From NCBI GenBank assembly GCA_963576725.1, contig OY755252.1, positions 51,671,059 to 51,735,058 of the forward strand: a stretch of DNA of 64,000 bases, written 5' to 3'. Below are positions 53,286 to 62,676 of the stretch, in pieces. Position 1 is the first letter of the stretch; the number at the start of each line of letters is the position of its first letter. The position numbers and the translations under genes are program-made. The notes below the pieces were generated by a model. It did no database searches. It saw nothing but the letters and a program-made list of their open reading frames with translations, and was not told the origin of the DNA. The stretch is from Azorinus chamasolen (lineage: Eukaryota > Mollusca > Bivalvia > Cardiida > Solecurtidae).

Positions 53286-53992
53286 CTGTTGTCAGATCAT
53301 TCCACAAGATTGTGGGGACTCGCATATAAACGGAAAAGCATAACTCTTAACTCGCAGCAGCCATTTCATATGGGGACATGAAAATGCGTCTGTATCTAAT
53401 ATATATGACGAATATTGCATTTTGAAATAATTCAACACATTCAGAGACAGTTTTGACAGCAAGCTAATCTTAAACTTAAACCTGCTACAAGCAAGTTGGT
53501 GCTTATCTTCACAGAAAGTTTAGATTCAGATTCTATCGGATCCAAACTCTTTGATATTCTGATTGCATGTCTCACGATAAAGACAATATGTCTTACGCTT
53601 TTAAATATGATGCTGGCAAAGTTTTAAGTGAGCAAAAACTAGCAATATACTAAAGGTTTAAATGTTTTTCTAATATAGCAAAACCATATCATAATTGTAG
53701 CTTCTAAAGTCTGGCAATTCCTCATAGAACATTTCCTTGTGTTGTTTGCAAGTCTGATAGATCTAGAAAGTAGACCTATAACACATGAGCCCTGCCATGA
53801 GAAGATGCATCTCTTTAAGATTGACAAACAGCATGGACAAAGACCACCTGCCATGTCAGAGACAAGGCCCCTGATCAGGGTCTACACTATTTATCAATAC
53901 AAGATGAATACTAATATCTCGTTGATACCTTTTTAAGTGTAGATGAGGGGTACAGATTTTTCCAGAGTTCTTATTCCTTCAACAAACCCTGT
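53286..53992. other. Mostly unassigned, weak TTM relics
   Basis: GTCTGATAGATCTAGAAAG and GACAAACAGCATGGACAAAG with CTGATCAGGGTCTACACTAT (53820-53895) look like a worn TTM-3 hairpin. The remainder has no identified feature. Confidence 0.4.
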
Positions 53993-54187
53993 CTTAACCC
54001 TTTACTCCATAGATACACATTTGGTATTTTTGCAAACAGGTTAACTCCAGATTAGACAGCTGCTGTAGGAGCCAACTGATCGGGGTCTGCTATGTTTCCT
54101 TACAAAATAATATAGATCGAAATCTACAGTTTCTGCCATGGTCAAACATTTTTTATGTTCGAATGAGATAAATGGTGTAAAGGGTTC
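53993..54187 (-). mobile_element. TTM-1 MITE with 3' deletion
   Basis: CTTAACCCTTTACTCCATAG, a full hairpin, CTACAGTTTCTGCCATGGTC, then directly AATGGTGTAAAGGGTT. The ATTAATATTCATGATGTC block is deleted. Confidence 0.78.
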
Positions 54188-54235
54188 ATGGTACTGAGAA
54201 GCATCACTTTGGTGAGTACCAATGATTGGCTGAGT

Positions 54236-54483
54236 AGTCCTTTACTCCATAACTATTCATGTAAGAAATAATGATATCATGAATATTAATTAGATTATTT
54301 TTTATAATGGTACACTGGACACAGGAATTTTTGGCAAAGGCAGAAATTGTAGAATCATATCCATATCATTTCATAAGCAAACAGAGCAGACCCTGATCAG
54401 ACAACTACTACAAGAGCCATCTGATATTGGTTTACTCGGTTTGCAAATGAATAGAAAGGCATATTTATGGAGTAAATGGTTAA
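54236..54483 (+). mobile_element. TTM-1 MITE, near consensus
   Basis: GTCCTTTACTCCATAACTAT, TCATGTAAGAAATAATGATA, AGGAATTTTTGGCAAAGGCA, a complete hairpin (54378-54445) and TTTATGGAGTAAATGGTTAA. Confidence 0.88.
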
Positions 54484-54504
54484 TATAGAAATATTTCAAA
54501 GCCA

Positions 54505-54650
54505 TAGATAAGGTGTATATTCAAATACTAAAATCATCATTTCTCCACCAAATCCTAATGCTGTGACCACTCTTAAGAATTGTCTGGAAGAGACAATTTT
54601 AAAGACTGTAACAACAAAGGGTTTAGTGGAATAATAAAGCGATTATTCTT
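54505..54650. mobile_element. PAL-5 palindromic element
   Basis: ATTTCTCCACCAAATCCTAA and CTGTGACCACTCTTAAGAAT with GACAATTTTAAAGACTGTAA and AAAGGGTTTAGTGGAATAAT. The outer flanks ATACTAAAATCATC and GCGATTATTCTTC fit the family. Confidence 0.75.
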
Positions 54651-55061
54651 CAAAATCTCTATAATCTACCAACCTTACCTTTAAAAAAATTGTTTTGGAT
54701 ATTTTACCTAATTTTCAAAATTTCTATTCATGTAGGACACATAGACTGTACCCTACAGTTTGTTTGCAAAGTCTCAGAGATATTTTCTCATAGTCACGCT
54801 CAAATGTAGAGAGATGGAATAATTATGACTGTGGACAGTTAATACAGAAAATGTTCTACAATACTATTAGCAAATTCTGGTTACAAGAAGTTTTCATAGG
54901 TGCAAAAAGTGTCATCATTTACTGGAATAACAATAGAATATATTGATTCTGTACTGCCAAGTTGACTTTTATGCTAGAAACTAAACAATACAGTTATATT
55001 TTCAGAAAATTTGCATAAAACAAACATCATAACATATAAAACTGTTAAGAATTTATTTTTA
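54651..55061. other. Unassigned intronic sequence
   Basis: AT-rich. No repeat, hairpin or exon signal was recognised. Confidence 0.4.
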
Positions 55062-55269
55062 ACCCTTTCGCTGCCAAATAAATTTCATCTGCTAAGATAC
55101 ACTTGCTTCCGATTTCAAAATAGAATTGCCTTAAATTTCTTTTTAAAACGTATTTAGAGTGTCAAATACTTTGCATACTGATGAGACACAGAGTTATTCG
55201 GTGTCTCATCTAGATCCAAATCATTTGCAAAAGTCATCAAGGTTTCGCCTATGGAGGCGAAAGAGTTAA
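55062..55269. mobile_element. TTM-4 MITE, complete
   Basis: Inverted termini TTAACCCTTTCGCTGCCA and GGAGGCGAAAGAGTTAA. The hairpin is GTGTCAAATACTTTGCATAC, GATGAGACAC/GTGTCTCATC, then AGATCCAAATCATTTGC. It shows that TTM-4 hairpins belong to TTAA-bounded elements. Confidence 0.82.
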
Positions 55270-55396
55270 TACATTTTAGTGACAAAATGTAGTTTTCTAT
55301 TTAGCTGACAATGTAATCATTTTCTTACACTTAGCACCAGAAAACTATCATAATTATATTAGTTACCAAACTAACAGTGCTCCCTTTCTACTATAC

Positions 55397-55459
55397 CTTG
55401 CCGGAAAACTACTGCGACGGGCTTTAAACCGGTCCAAATTCATCAAGGTCTCTTCTGGA
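55397..55459 (-). CDS. TMCC: Probable small upstream exon of the TMCC gene
   Basis: A 63-bp segment lies between a strong acceptor (pyrimidine tract CCTTCCTTTTTCTAG) and a donor AAG|GTATAG. It reads one base, then 20 codons (PEETLMNLDRFKARRSSFPA), then two bases. Those two bases (AG) plus the first G of exon 41713-41911 give Arg and continue into KKSEARLP. Since it enters and leaves in the same phase, it could be skipped without breaking the frame. The protein segment is basic and I recognise no domain, so the call rests on splice signals, phase and collinearity. Exons further upstream were not found. Confidence 0.6.
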
Positions 55460-55656
55460 CTAGAAAAAGGAAGGTCTGTTTATTTTGTGAATTAATCCAT
55501 TCTCTGAGGCTGAGTCAACTAATCCAAAGCATACTATATCAATCCTCTCTGCATTAACTCTAGCTGGCCTTAACCATTTTGTTAACTCCAAGAATCCATT
55601 GTTATTGAAAATTCCATATTTGGATTCACCAAGAACTGAAACAGACATCAACCCCT

Positions 55657-55845
55657 TGATATGGAAACTTTCAAAGTGGAACTGTCTATCATAGCTTAAA
55701 CAGCTGAGTCCATTCTGTGTGAAAGGAATAAACTTGCTATTGGATTTTTAATGCCAAACAGTGCATGCCATGGTCTGCGGGCTCTTCAAGGAGTCCTCTG
55801 ATCTGGGTCTACACTGTTTGTACATGCCAATTAACCTGTTTCCCA
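55657..55845. mobile_element. TTM-3 MITE
   Basis: TATGGAAACTTTCAAAGTGG, GAGTCCATTCTGTGTGAAAG, then a hairpin CCAAACAGTGCATGCCATGG with GATCTGGGTCTACACTGTTT. Confidence 0.7.
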
Positions 55846-55848
55846 ACA

Positions 55849-56086
55849 TTAACTCTTTCCTTCATTCAAACGCTTGTCCATGCCTTTGCAAACAGAGTAG
55901 ACCCAGATCAGACGGCTCCTGTAAGAATCGTCTGATATTGGTCTGCTGTTTGCTTATGAGTAGATCTGACTCTGCAGTTTCTTCCAATACCAAAAATAAT
56001 GTGTACATATGCCATTAAAAAAAGCAAATATCAAATATTCACGATGTCATTATTTCTTACATGAATATTCAACACGGAAAGGGTTA
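55849..56086 (-). mobile_element. TTM-1 MITE, inverted orientation
   Basis: TTAACTCTTTCCTTCATTCA, a near-complete hairpin (55884-55953), TTCTTCCAATACCAAAAATA and TTCAACACGGAAAGGGTTAA. It shares its final TTAA with the next copy. Confidence 0.85.
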
Positions 56087-56620
56087 ACCCTTTCCTGTTC
56101 ATTATTTTAAAGTAAGAACAAGAGCCGCATGCAGCACCAACGCTCGTCTGATTTGGTGCTCATCCAGCTAAATTTAAAAAAAATGAAAACGATAAAGGGC
56201 CATAACTCCAAAATTTTGAAATCAAGAGTTATGGTTCTTATGTAGGGTCCTTCCCTTTAATGAGATCTACTAACCTATGAAGTTTCATGTTGATACCTCT
56301 TATACTTTTCTAGTAATGAGCTACATTAAAGTTTTTGCACACCGAGGACGACGACAACGACGACTACAACCCAGTGATTACAATAGCTCCACTTTTCTTC
56401 GAAACAGACAAGCTAAATAATGACATTATATTTATTAGCTGAACTTTTATAACGTAAAATTTTTGCATAGAAAAAAAATGATAGAATCAGATCTATATCA
56501 CGTCATAAGCAAACAGAGCAGACCTTCATTAAGACGGCTCCTGTATGAGTCGTCTGATCTCAGTCTACTCTGTGTACAAATGCGAGAAAAGGCATTCATA
56601 TGAAGGAACTAGTGTTAAAA
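56083..56620 (+). mobile_element. TTM-1 MITE split by HM-C
   Basis: Left part TTAACCCTTTCCTGTTCATT to AAAGTAAGAA (56118). Right part from 56417, ATAATGACATTATATTTATT, with ATAGAATCAGATCTATATCA, the hairpin (56510-56577) and CATATGAAGGAACTAGTGTT. Removing the insert restores GTAAGAAATAATGACAT, the family consensus, with no bases duplicated or lost. Confidence 0.9.
56119..56416 (+). mobile_element. HM-C element, short complete insertion
   Basis: Begins CAAGAGCCGCATGCAGCACC after AA, has one monomer (GGGCCATAACTCCAAAATTT), a GAGGACGACGACAACGACGA run and CAATAGCTCCACTTTTCTTC before ending AAGCTAA. It has the HM layout, but the final hairpin is weak. Confidence 0.8.
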
Positions 56621-57036
56621 GATTTAAAGCTTGTAGATAATCTCCACACACACACACACTGATGTACTTATCCATTGGATTTCACTGTACAAACTTGTTT
56701 ATATTATCTGCATACAAAGCCTTCCAAAGTAACACATGGTACAGCCTGGTTTACCCACTTAAGTAAACTACTTGTCGATTTTCTCTATGTAGCTGGCTCC
56801 TAAATGTTCACTGACAATTAGAACCATTTAACAAGTTAAACCCATTTTCACCATCACCAACTATTTTCAGACAAAATTGAACATACAATTGAAATCTAGA
56901 TCAAAATCTGCAGTATAATTCCATGTACCAAGAACCAGTTCTGGACCTGCACAATTAATAGGGTAAACTTTTAAGAGAATTATAGTCTAAGCCAAAGCCA
57001 ACAGTCAATGTTCATTTATTGAACAAATAGCAATCA
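56621..57036. other. Unassigned sequence
   Basis: A short CA run lies near 56650. Nothing else was recognised. Confidence 0.4.
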
Positions 57037-57835
57037 GCAAACGGCCTCAGAGAGCTCCTGGAGGAACGGTCTCAGAGTCTGCTCCTGGTAGAACGGCCTC
57101 AGAGAGCTCCTGGAGGAACGGCCTCAGAGACTGCTCCTGGTAGAATGGCCTCAGAGAGCTCCTGGAGGAACGGTCACAGAGACTGCTCCTGGTAGAATGG
57201 CCTCAGAGAGCTCCTGGAGGAACGGTCACAGAGACTGCTCCTGGTAGAATTGCCTCAGGAAGCTCCTGGAGGAACGGCCTCAGAGACTGCTCCTGGTAGA
57301 ATTGCCTCAGGAAGCTCCTGGAGGAACGGCCTCAGAGACTGCTCCTGGTAGAATGGCCTCAGAGAGCTCCTGGAGGAACGGTCACAGAGACTGCTCCTGG
57401 TAGAATGGCCTCAGAGAGCTCCTGGAGGAACGGTCACAGAGACTGCTCCTGGTAGAATGGCCTCAGGGAGCTCCTGGAGGAACGCCCTCAGAGACTGCTC
57501 CTGGTAGACTGGCCTCAGGAAGCTCCTGGAGGAACGGCCTCAGAGACTGCTCCTGGTAGATTGGCCTCAGGGAGCTCCTGGAGGAACGGCCTCAGAGACT
57601 GCTCCTGGTAGAATTGCCTCAGGAAGCTCCTGGACGAACGGCCTCAGAGACTGCTCCTGGTAGAATTGCCTCAGGAAGCTCCTGGACGAACGGCCTCAGA
57701 GACTGCTCCTGGTAGAATGGCCTCAGAGAGCTCCTGGAGGAACGCCCTCAGAGACTGCTCCTGGTAGAACGGCCTCAGAGAGCTCCTGGAGGAACGGCCT
57801 CCTGCAGCTCCCGCAGGAACTCTCTAAGGCCAATC
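57037..57835. repeat. 52-bp minisatellite (about 15 units)
   Basis: The unit has two similar halves of 25 and 27 bp: CTCAGAGAGCTCCTGGAGGA-ACGGC and CTCAGAGACTGCTCCTGGTA-GAATGGC. Units vary by a few bases in local patches. Flanks such as AGCAATCAGCAAACGGCCTC and GTTTGTAATGATTGC suggest the ancestral unit was a TTM-type loop (CGGCTCCTGTAGGAG). Confidence 0.9.
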
Positions 57836-58139
57836 CCTCAGGAGCTCTCTGCATGATGTCTCTGATCTGAGTTTGTAATGATTGCTTTACTTATGAAATT
57901 ATCAATCTTCCAGAGTACCTGGCTGAACTGTACATAAAACCTATAAAGACACACTAATTAAAACATCAACCAATCAATCAATTGGCCCGTGCACAAAGAC
58001 AAACGATTTAACTAGGCAAGCTGTCACTTATCTTTTAAAAATCCTTAAGTCAACCTATTCATTTCACTATTTTTTTTAAAAAAACCCACTAATTTTCCCT
58101 ATGAGCAACAACCTTTCAAAGTCTCCCTATGGACAAAAC

Positions 58140-58880
58140 CACCTCTTGAAATTCCCTAAAGCATAACACCACCTGTACAAGTCCCCCAATGCAAAACACT
58201 CCCTCTGTAAGCCCCCCCCCCTCCCCAAACACCATGCACATCATTCCCTCTATAAGTCAACCTATGCACAATACACCCTCTACACCCTCTATGTAAAACA
58301 TTCCCTTTACAAGTCCCATAATGCACAACACTCCCGCTGTAAGTCATCCTATGTACAATACACCCTCTATAAGTCACCCTATGCAAAATACTCTACACTC
58401 CCTCTATCATTAAAGTAACTCTATGCATAACAATCCTATTAGTCACCCTTATGTACCTCTGTAAGTCAACCTATGTACAACACTCCCTTTATAAGTCACC
58501 CTGTGTACAACACTCCCTTTATAAGTCACCCTATGTACAACACATCATTTATAAGTCACCCTGTGTACAACACATCCTCTATAAGTCACCCTATGTACAG
58601 CAGGCCCTTTATAAGTCACCCTATGTACAACACACCCTCTATAAGTCACCCTATGTACAACACATCCTTTATAAGTCACCCTATGTACAACACTCCCTCT
58701 ATAAGTCACCCTATGTACAACACATCCTCTATAAGTCACCCTATGTACAACACACCCTCTATAAGTCACTCTATGTACAGCACACCATCTATAAAACACC
58801 CTACATCCCTCTGTGAGCTCCCCTATGCACTGCAATCCCTCTATAAGTCACCTTTGCAAGAGCACTACCTCTGCAAGTCT
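58140..58880. repeat. 30-bp minisatellite
   Basis: The unit TATAAGTCACCCTATGTACA plus ACACACCCTC is 30 bp: about 12 well-preserved units at 58490-58790 and diverged units on both sides. Because 30 is a multiple of three, frames stay open on both strands (for example 58451-58952 plus and 58545-58835 minus). No start context or domain supports a gene. Confidence 0.9.
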
Positions 58881-59287
58881 CACACAGCACAACACAACCT
58901 CTGTCTGTCCTCCTATAATCAACAATGGGAGCAACAGTCGCCTCAGCACTGAACAAGTCTTGTGTATCATACAACTAAGTATCCTCTACCTAAAGAGACA
59001 CTGACAAATATGGCTCTGCTTATAACTTAGCCAATAAAAGTCAGATACTCTTGCAGCAGGCCAGGCCTAGAATAATATTTGTATATGTTTGATTAAGTGA
59101 AAATGAATTGGCTGAGAATTCACAGGCAATTTGTTGGCACAATATTAATTTATAACCAGTTCGAATCAAGATCTTTTACATGGATCTAACCTATATATTA
59201 AATTACAAAATTTTAACCACCGGAATGGAATGCAAATTAATTTGGAGTTTAAACATAAATACAATAGATGTCCCTATAGCTATCATT
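58881..59287. other. Unassigned sequence
   Basis: No repeat or coding signal was recognised. Confidence 0.4.
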
Positions 59288-59532
59288 TTAAATCCTTTAA
59301 TAAATGAATATTCATATATGAAATAATGACATCATTAACATTAATTATATTAATTTTAATAATGGCACATAACCACAGGAATATTTAGCCATGGCAGAAA
59401 CTGGAATATCTATATTATTTCATAAGAAAACAGAGCAGACACAGATTAGACTGCTCCTACATGAGCCATCTGACCTGGGTCTACTCTGTTTGCAAACATG
59501 TAGAAAGGCGTATTTATGGTGTAAATGGTTAA
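59288..59532 (+). mobile_element. TTM-1 MITE
   Basis: AATCCTTTAATAAATGAATA, TATGAAATAATGACATCATT, TAGCCATGGCAGAAACTG, a complete hairpin and TATTTATGGTGTAAATGGTT. Confidence 0.85.
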
Positions 59533-59675
59533 ATAAACATCAGGGTCTTCACTATCCAGAGAATGTTTAGTGTAGAATAGAATGAAAGCCATTCAGAGAT
59601 CAGCCTCCATGACTGCCTCTATGACTGCCTCCTCTCTGACTGCCTCCTCTATGACTGCTTTCAGTATTACTTGAA

Positions 59676-59879
59676 TTAACCCTTTCCTAGTAGAAACACA
59701 TTTTCATGCTTTTGCAAACAGAGTAGATCCAGATCAGATCGCTTCTGTACGAGCCATCTATTTGCTTATGAACTGTAATAGATATGATTGTAAATGTTTG
59801 TGCTATGGTAAACTATTCTCTAGTTACTATTGATGATGTCATTATTTCTTACCTAAATGTTCATGAGGTACACCGTTAA
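59676..59879 (-). mobile_element. TTM-1 MITE, second hairpin arm lost
   Basis: TTAACCCTTTCCTAGTAGAA, GCAAACAGAGTAGATCCAGA, then ATTTGCTTATGAACTG without GATCTGGGTCTAC, and TGTTCATGAGGTACACCGTT. Confidence 0.75.
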
Positions 59880-59981
59880 AGCTGCCACATACTGACATTA
59901 TTATTAAAGACTTCTGTAGAGTGGTTGCTAAACAGAGGATTACAGTGCACAGTAAACATGGCATTAGTTACAAATAACTCT

Positions 59982-60138
59982 TTGCATGCTAGCGGTGAAA
60001 TTGTGATTTCCTGTACAAACAGTATAGATGAAGAAGAGGACGTTGTATAATGCGGCGTCTCATCAGGAACCAAACTGTTTGACATGTTGACCATATGTTT
60101 GCAAAGATACAACCAAAAAATACTTAGCATGCAAAGAA
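59982..60138. mobile_element. TTM-4 relative with GCATGC ends
   Basis: CTCTTTGCATGCTAGCGG at the left and ACTTAGCATGCAAAGAATTC at the right are inverted. Inside, ACAAACAGTATAGATGAAGA pairs loosely with CTCATCAGGAACCAAACTGT around a TGCGGCGTC core. Confidence 0.65.
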
Positions 60139-60327
60139 TTCTTCAGCTACTGTTTGCACAGAGTATGAGACAACCACCAGCTGTCATGTACCTATTAAGT
60201 AAACAGTTGTTGGCAAAACATATTACTGGTAACATCTTCATTAACATTGAACAACAGCATGACACTATGTCAACCACCTTTTACATTATATTTTCCAAAC
60301 CTATTACATCTCCTACTTGATAATCCT

Positions 60328-60640
60328 GCCTTTGCAAACAGAGCAGACCCGAGAAAATCTCACTATGTACACATTTAAAAACAGAGCACCCCGAGAAAAT
60401 CTCACCATGTACACATTTAAAAACAGAGCAGACCCGAGAAAATCTCACTATGTACACATTTAAAAACAGAGCAGACCCGAGAAAATCTCACCATGTACAT
60501 TTTAAAACAGAGCAGACCGAGAAAATCTCACCATGTACACATTTAAACACAGAGCAGACCCGAGAAAATCTCACCATGTACACATTTAAAAACAGAACAG
60601 ACCCAAGAAAATCTCACCATGTATTTAAAAACAGAGTAGA
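60328..60640. repeat. 43-bp tandem array (about 7 units)
   Basis: The unit AAAACAGAGCAGACCCGAGA plus AAATCTCACCATGTACACAT-TTA repeats. AACAGAGCAGACCC is the TTM-1 hairpin arm, and the array opens with TTTGCAAACAGAGCAGACCC. Confidence 0.9.
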
Positions 60641-60754
60641 CTCCATTTGATAGCTCCTATTTGCATTCCCTACTGATTGACATGACAATTTATTTTTTTT
60701 ATTTAATTTCCTTACTTCATTACTAGTACAATGTATACTTTAAGACTATAGGCA

Positions 60755-60907
60755 TATTTATGGAGTTAGTTAGGGTAAACACCAGTTTTTGGCAATGGCA
60801 GAAACTGTAGAACCATATTGATATTATTTCATAAGCAAGCAGACCCTGGACCTGCTCTGTTTGCAAAGGCGTTACAGAAAGGCATATTTATGAAGTAAAG
60901 GGTTACG
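60755..60907 (+). mobile_element. TTM-1 MITE, truncated
   Basis: TTGGCAATGGCAGAAACTGT, a collapsed hairpin (AAGCAAGCAGACCCTGGACC, TGCTCTGTTTGC) and TTTATGAAGTAAAGGGTTA. Confidence 0.7.
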
Positions 60908-60999
60908 ACTAGTCAAGGTGTGTATAGGAACACAGATCATCATTTGTATGACATTGAAAATTTGAAAGTGTTGGTGCAGTCATATGAATATACTCTCAT

Positions 61000-61240
61000 A
61001 ACCTTTTTCCTGATGAATATTCATGCAAAAATAATGATGTCATGAATATTTATTAGTCACAGTTTTATCATGGCATTACACAGGAGTTTTTGGTAGATCC
61101 TATTATAGTCAGACCTATTATAATTTCATAAACAAACAAAGCAGATCCTGACCAGATGGCTCCTACAGGAAAGGTCTGATCTGGGTCTACTCAGTTTGCA
61201 AAGGCATAAAAAAGTGTTTATATGAGGGAGAGGGATAACG
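61000..61240 (+). mobile_element. TTM-1 MITE
   Basis: AACCTTTTTCCTGATGAATA, AATGATGTCATGAATATTTA, a full hairpin (61131-61200) and TATATGAGGGAGAGGGATAA. Sequence 61241-61420 is unassigned. Confidence 0.8.
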
Positions 61241-61424
61241 AGTTGGGTCAAACCAGAAGGCCTCAAATGCTTATGTAACCTAGGTAGCAAGATTTATTAG
61301 TAGATATGGGACAGACACATTTATTTAGCCTTTGGTAAGCTAAGTAAATATTTGTCATTAGAAAATATCTTCTTATCCAGTGCTCAAAATAAAATTTCAT
61401 CTATTTCGTTTTGAAGATGTAATC

Positions 61425-61500
61425 AGACGGTCAAACAGATTGGATCCAGATAATAGCTGAGTTACTCAACATCTCATCTGGATCTGAACTGCTTGCAAAT
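61425..61500. mobile_element. TTM-4 hairpin
   Basis: GTCAAACAGATTGGATCCAG pairs with CTGGATCTGAACTGCTTGCA around GCTGAGTTACTCAACATC. Confidence 0.68.
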
Positions 61501-61589
61501 GAAATCACTGACTGGACTTGTGTATGCTCAATGTTAACATACAGCTGACCTGTAGATTACATATCAACATTAATATTGCACCAAACAAC

Positions 61590-61765
61590 AGATGTTCTCA
61601 CACTCAAGTTGAACTGTCAATCATTGTCCAATGGTATAGTCCATTCTGTATGGGAAGATTCAATTTGCTGTTGGACTAAATTATAGCGTAGACCCTGATC
61701 AAAGAGCTCCTTTAGAAGCACTTTTCCAACATGATTGTCGCCCCTGCATAAGCAGGCGACTATAA
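61590..61765. mobile_element. TTM-3 remnant and an isolated terminal hairpin
   Basis: GTCCATTCTGTATGGGAAG and AGCGTAGACCCTGATCAAAG are TTM-3 parts. At 61738-61762 TGTCGCCCCTGCATAAGCAG-GCGAC forms a perfect-stemmed hairpin of HM type with no monomers attached. Confidence 0.5.
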
Positions 61766-61904
61766 TATGGGCTTACGAATATTTTCCCTCATGGTAGGAC
61801 CAGTCATTTTTGTAAATTTGAGGAAATGAAAGTTTACTTGATTTGGCAATGCAGATTGCATATACTGATCGATTAAGAGTATGAATAACATATCACACTA
61901 CTGC

Positions 61905-62410
61905 ATACATAGGCCATTAAAATATAGTTACAGTTACTATACCATTAAATATACATTAAACTTGTAAAAATCCATTAATTCCCCCATTATTTCCTGCAAT
62001 AATGATTTTAACAGGGTTTGAAACATTAATGGGATAACCCCTTAAAACACCATGAAATATCATGGCCATTAATAATACTTGTAAAGGCATTAAAAAAGAA
62101 AGAAAATATTATCATAAAGTTAATGGCAATGAAAAAACCATGAAATCCTGTTTTAATCTTTTTTAACCTGTTTATTAACACCCATTAATTGCATCCAACT
62201 CTCTTTAATGGCCATGAATATCCAAGCCACTTTTATTCATGCCCATTAACTGTTTCGAACTTTCTTTAATGACCATGAAAAAGAAAAACTTGAATTTTTA
62301 ATGCCAATTGAAGTTATGATTCTTGTTATTATATATATAAAGATGTCAATACATTCTTGCAGAATGATTATTTAATGGTCTTCATATTATTAATGCCCAT
62401 TAAAATAATA
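61905..62410. repeat. Cluster of CCATTAA/TTAATGG motifs
   Basis: About fourteen occurrences of CATTAA or TTAATG, often extended to CCATTAA or TTAATGGCCATGAA, occur within 500 bp in both orientations. They have no fixed period, and the segment is free of TTM elements. Confidence 0.6.
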
Positions 62411-62676
62411 AAAAAAGATAAGATACAAAAACAAAACAAAACTAATTCAAATTGAAGATGACTTGGACAACAGAAACTTCAAAAAATGTAGCTTTGAAAC
62501 CAGTGTATGTGATAAATAGACCGTTAATTTGCTCCCTTTTTTTTCAAGAGCAAAATGGTCTGTTTATCATTGGTTTATAAGTAGTTATAATTACCTCCCT
62601 TTATTTGTAAAAGAACATACTGTTATAACAAATACATTCGTAATGAGAAATAAAGCAAATTAATCACCAATATATA

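Noticed and set aside
53107..53343. Plus-strand frame containing a TDRQMD repeat
   Set aside because: It is the GACA/GACG simple repeat of an HM-B element read in frame.
58451..58952. Long tyrosine/serine/proline-rich repeat proteins on both strands
   Set aside because: A 30-bp tandem repeat (multiple of three) stays open in several frames on both strands. There is no signal peptide, splice support or domain.
60328..60640. CRISPR-like array of repeats
   Set aside because: Units are contiguous 43-bp tandem copies with no unique spacers, in a eukaryotic setting.
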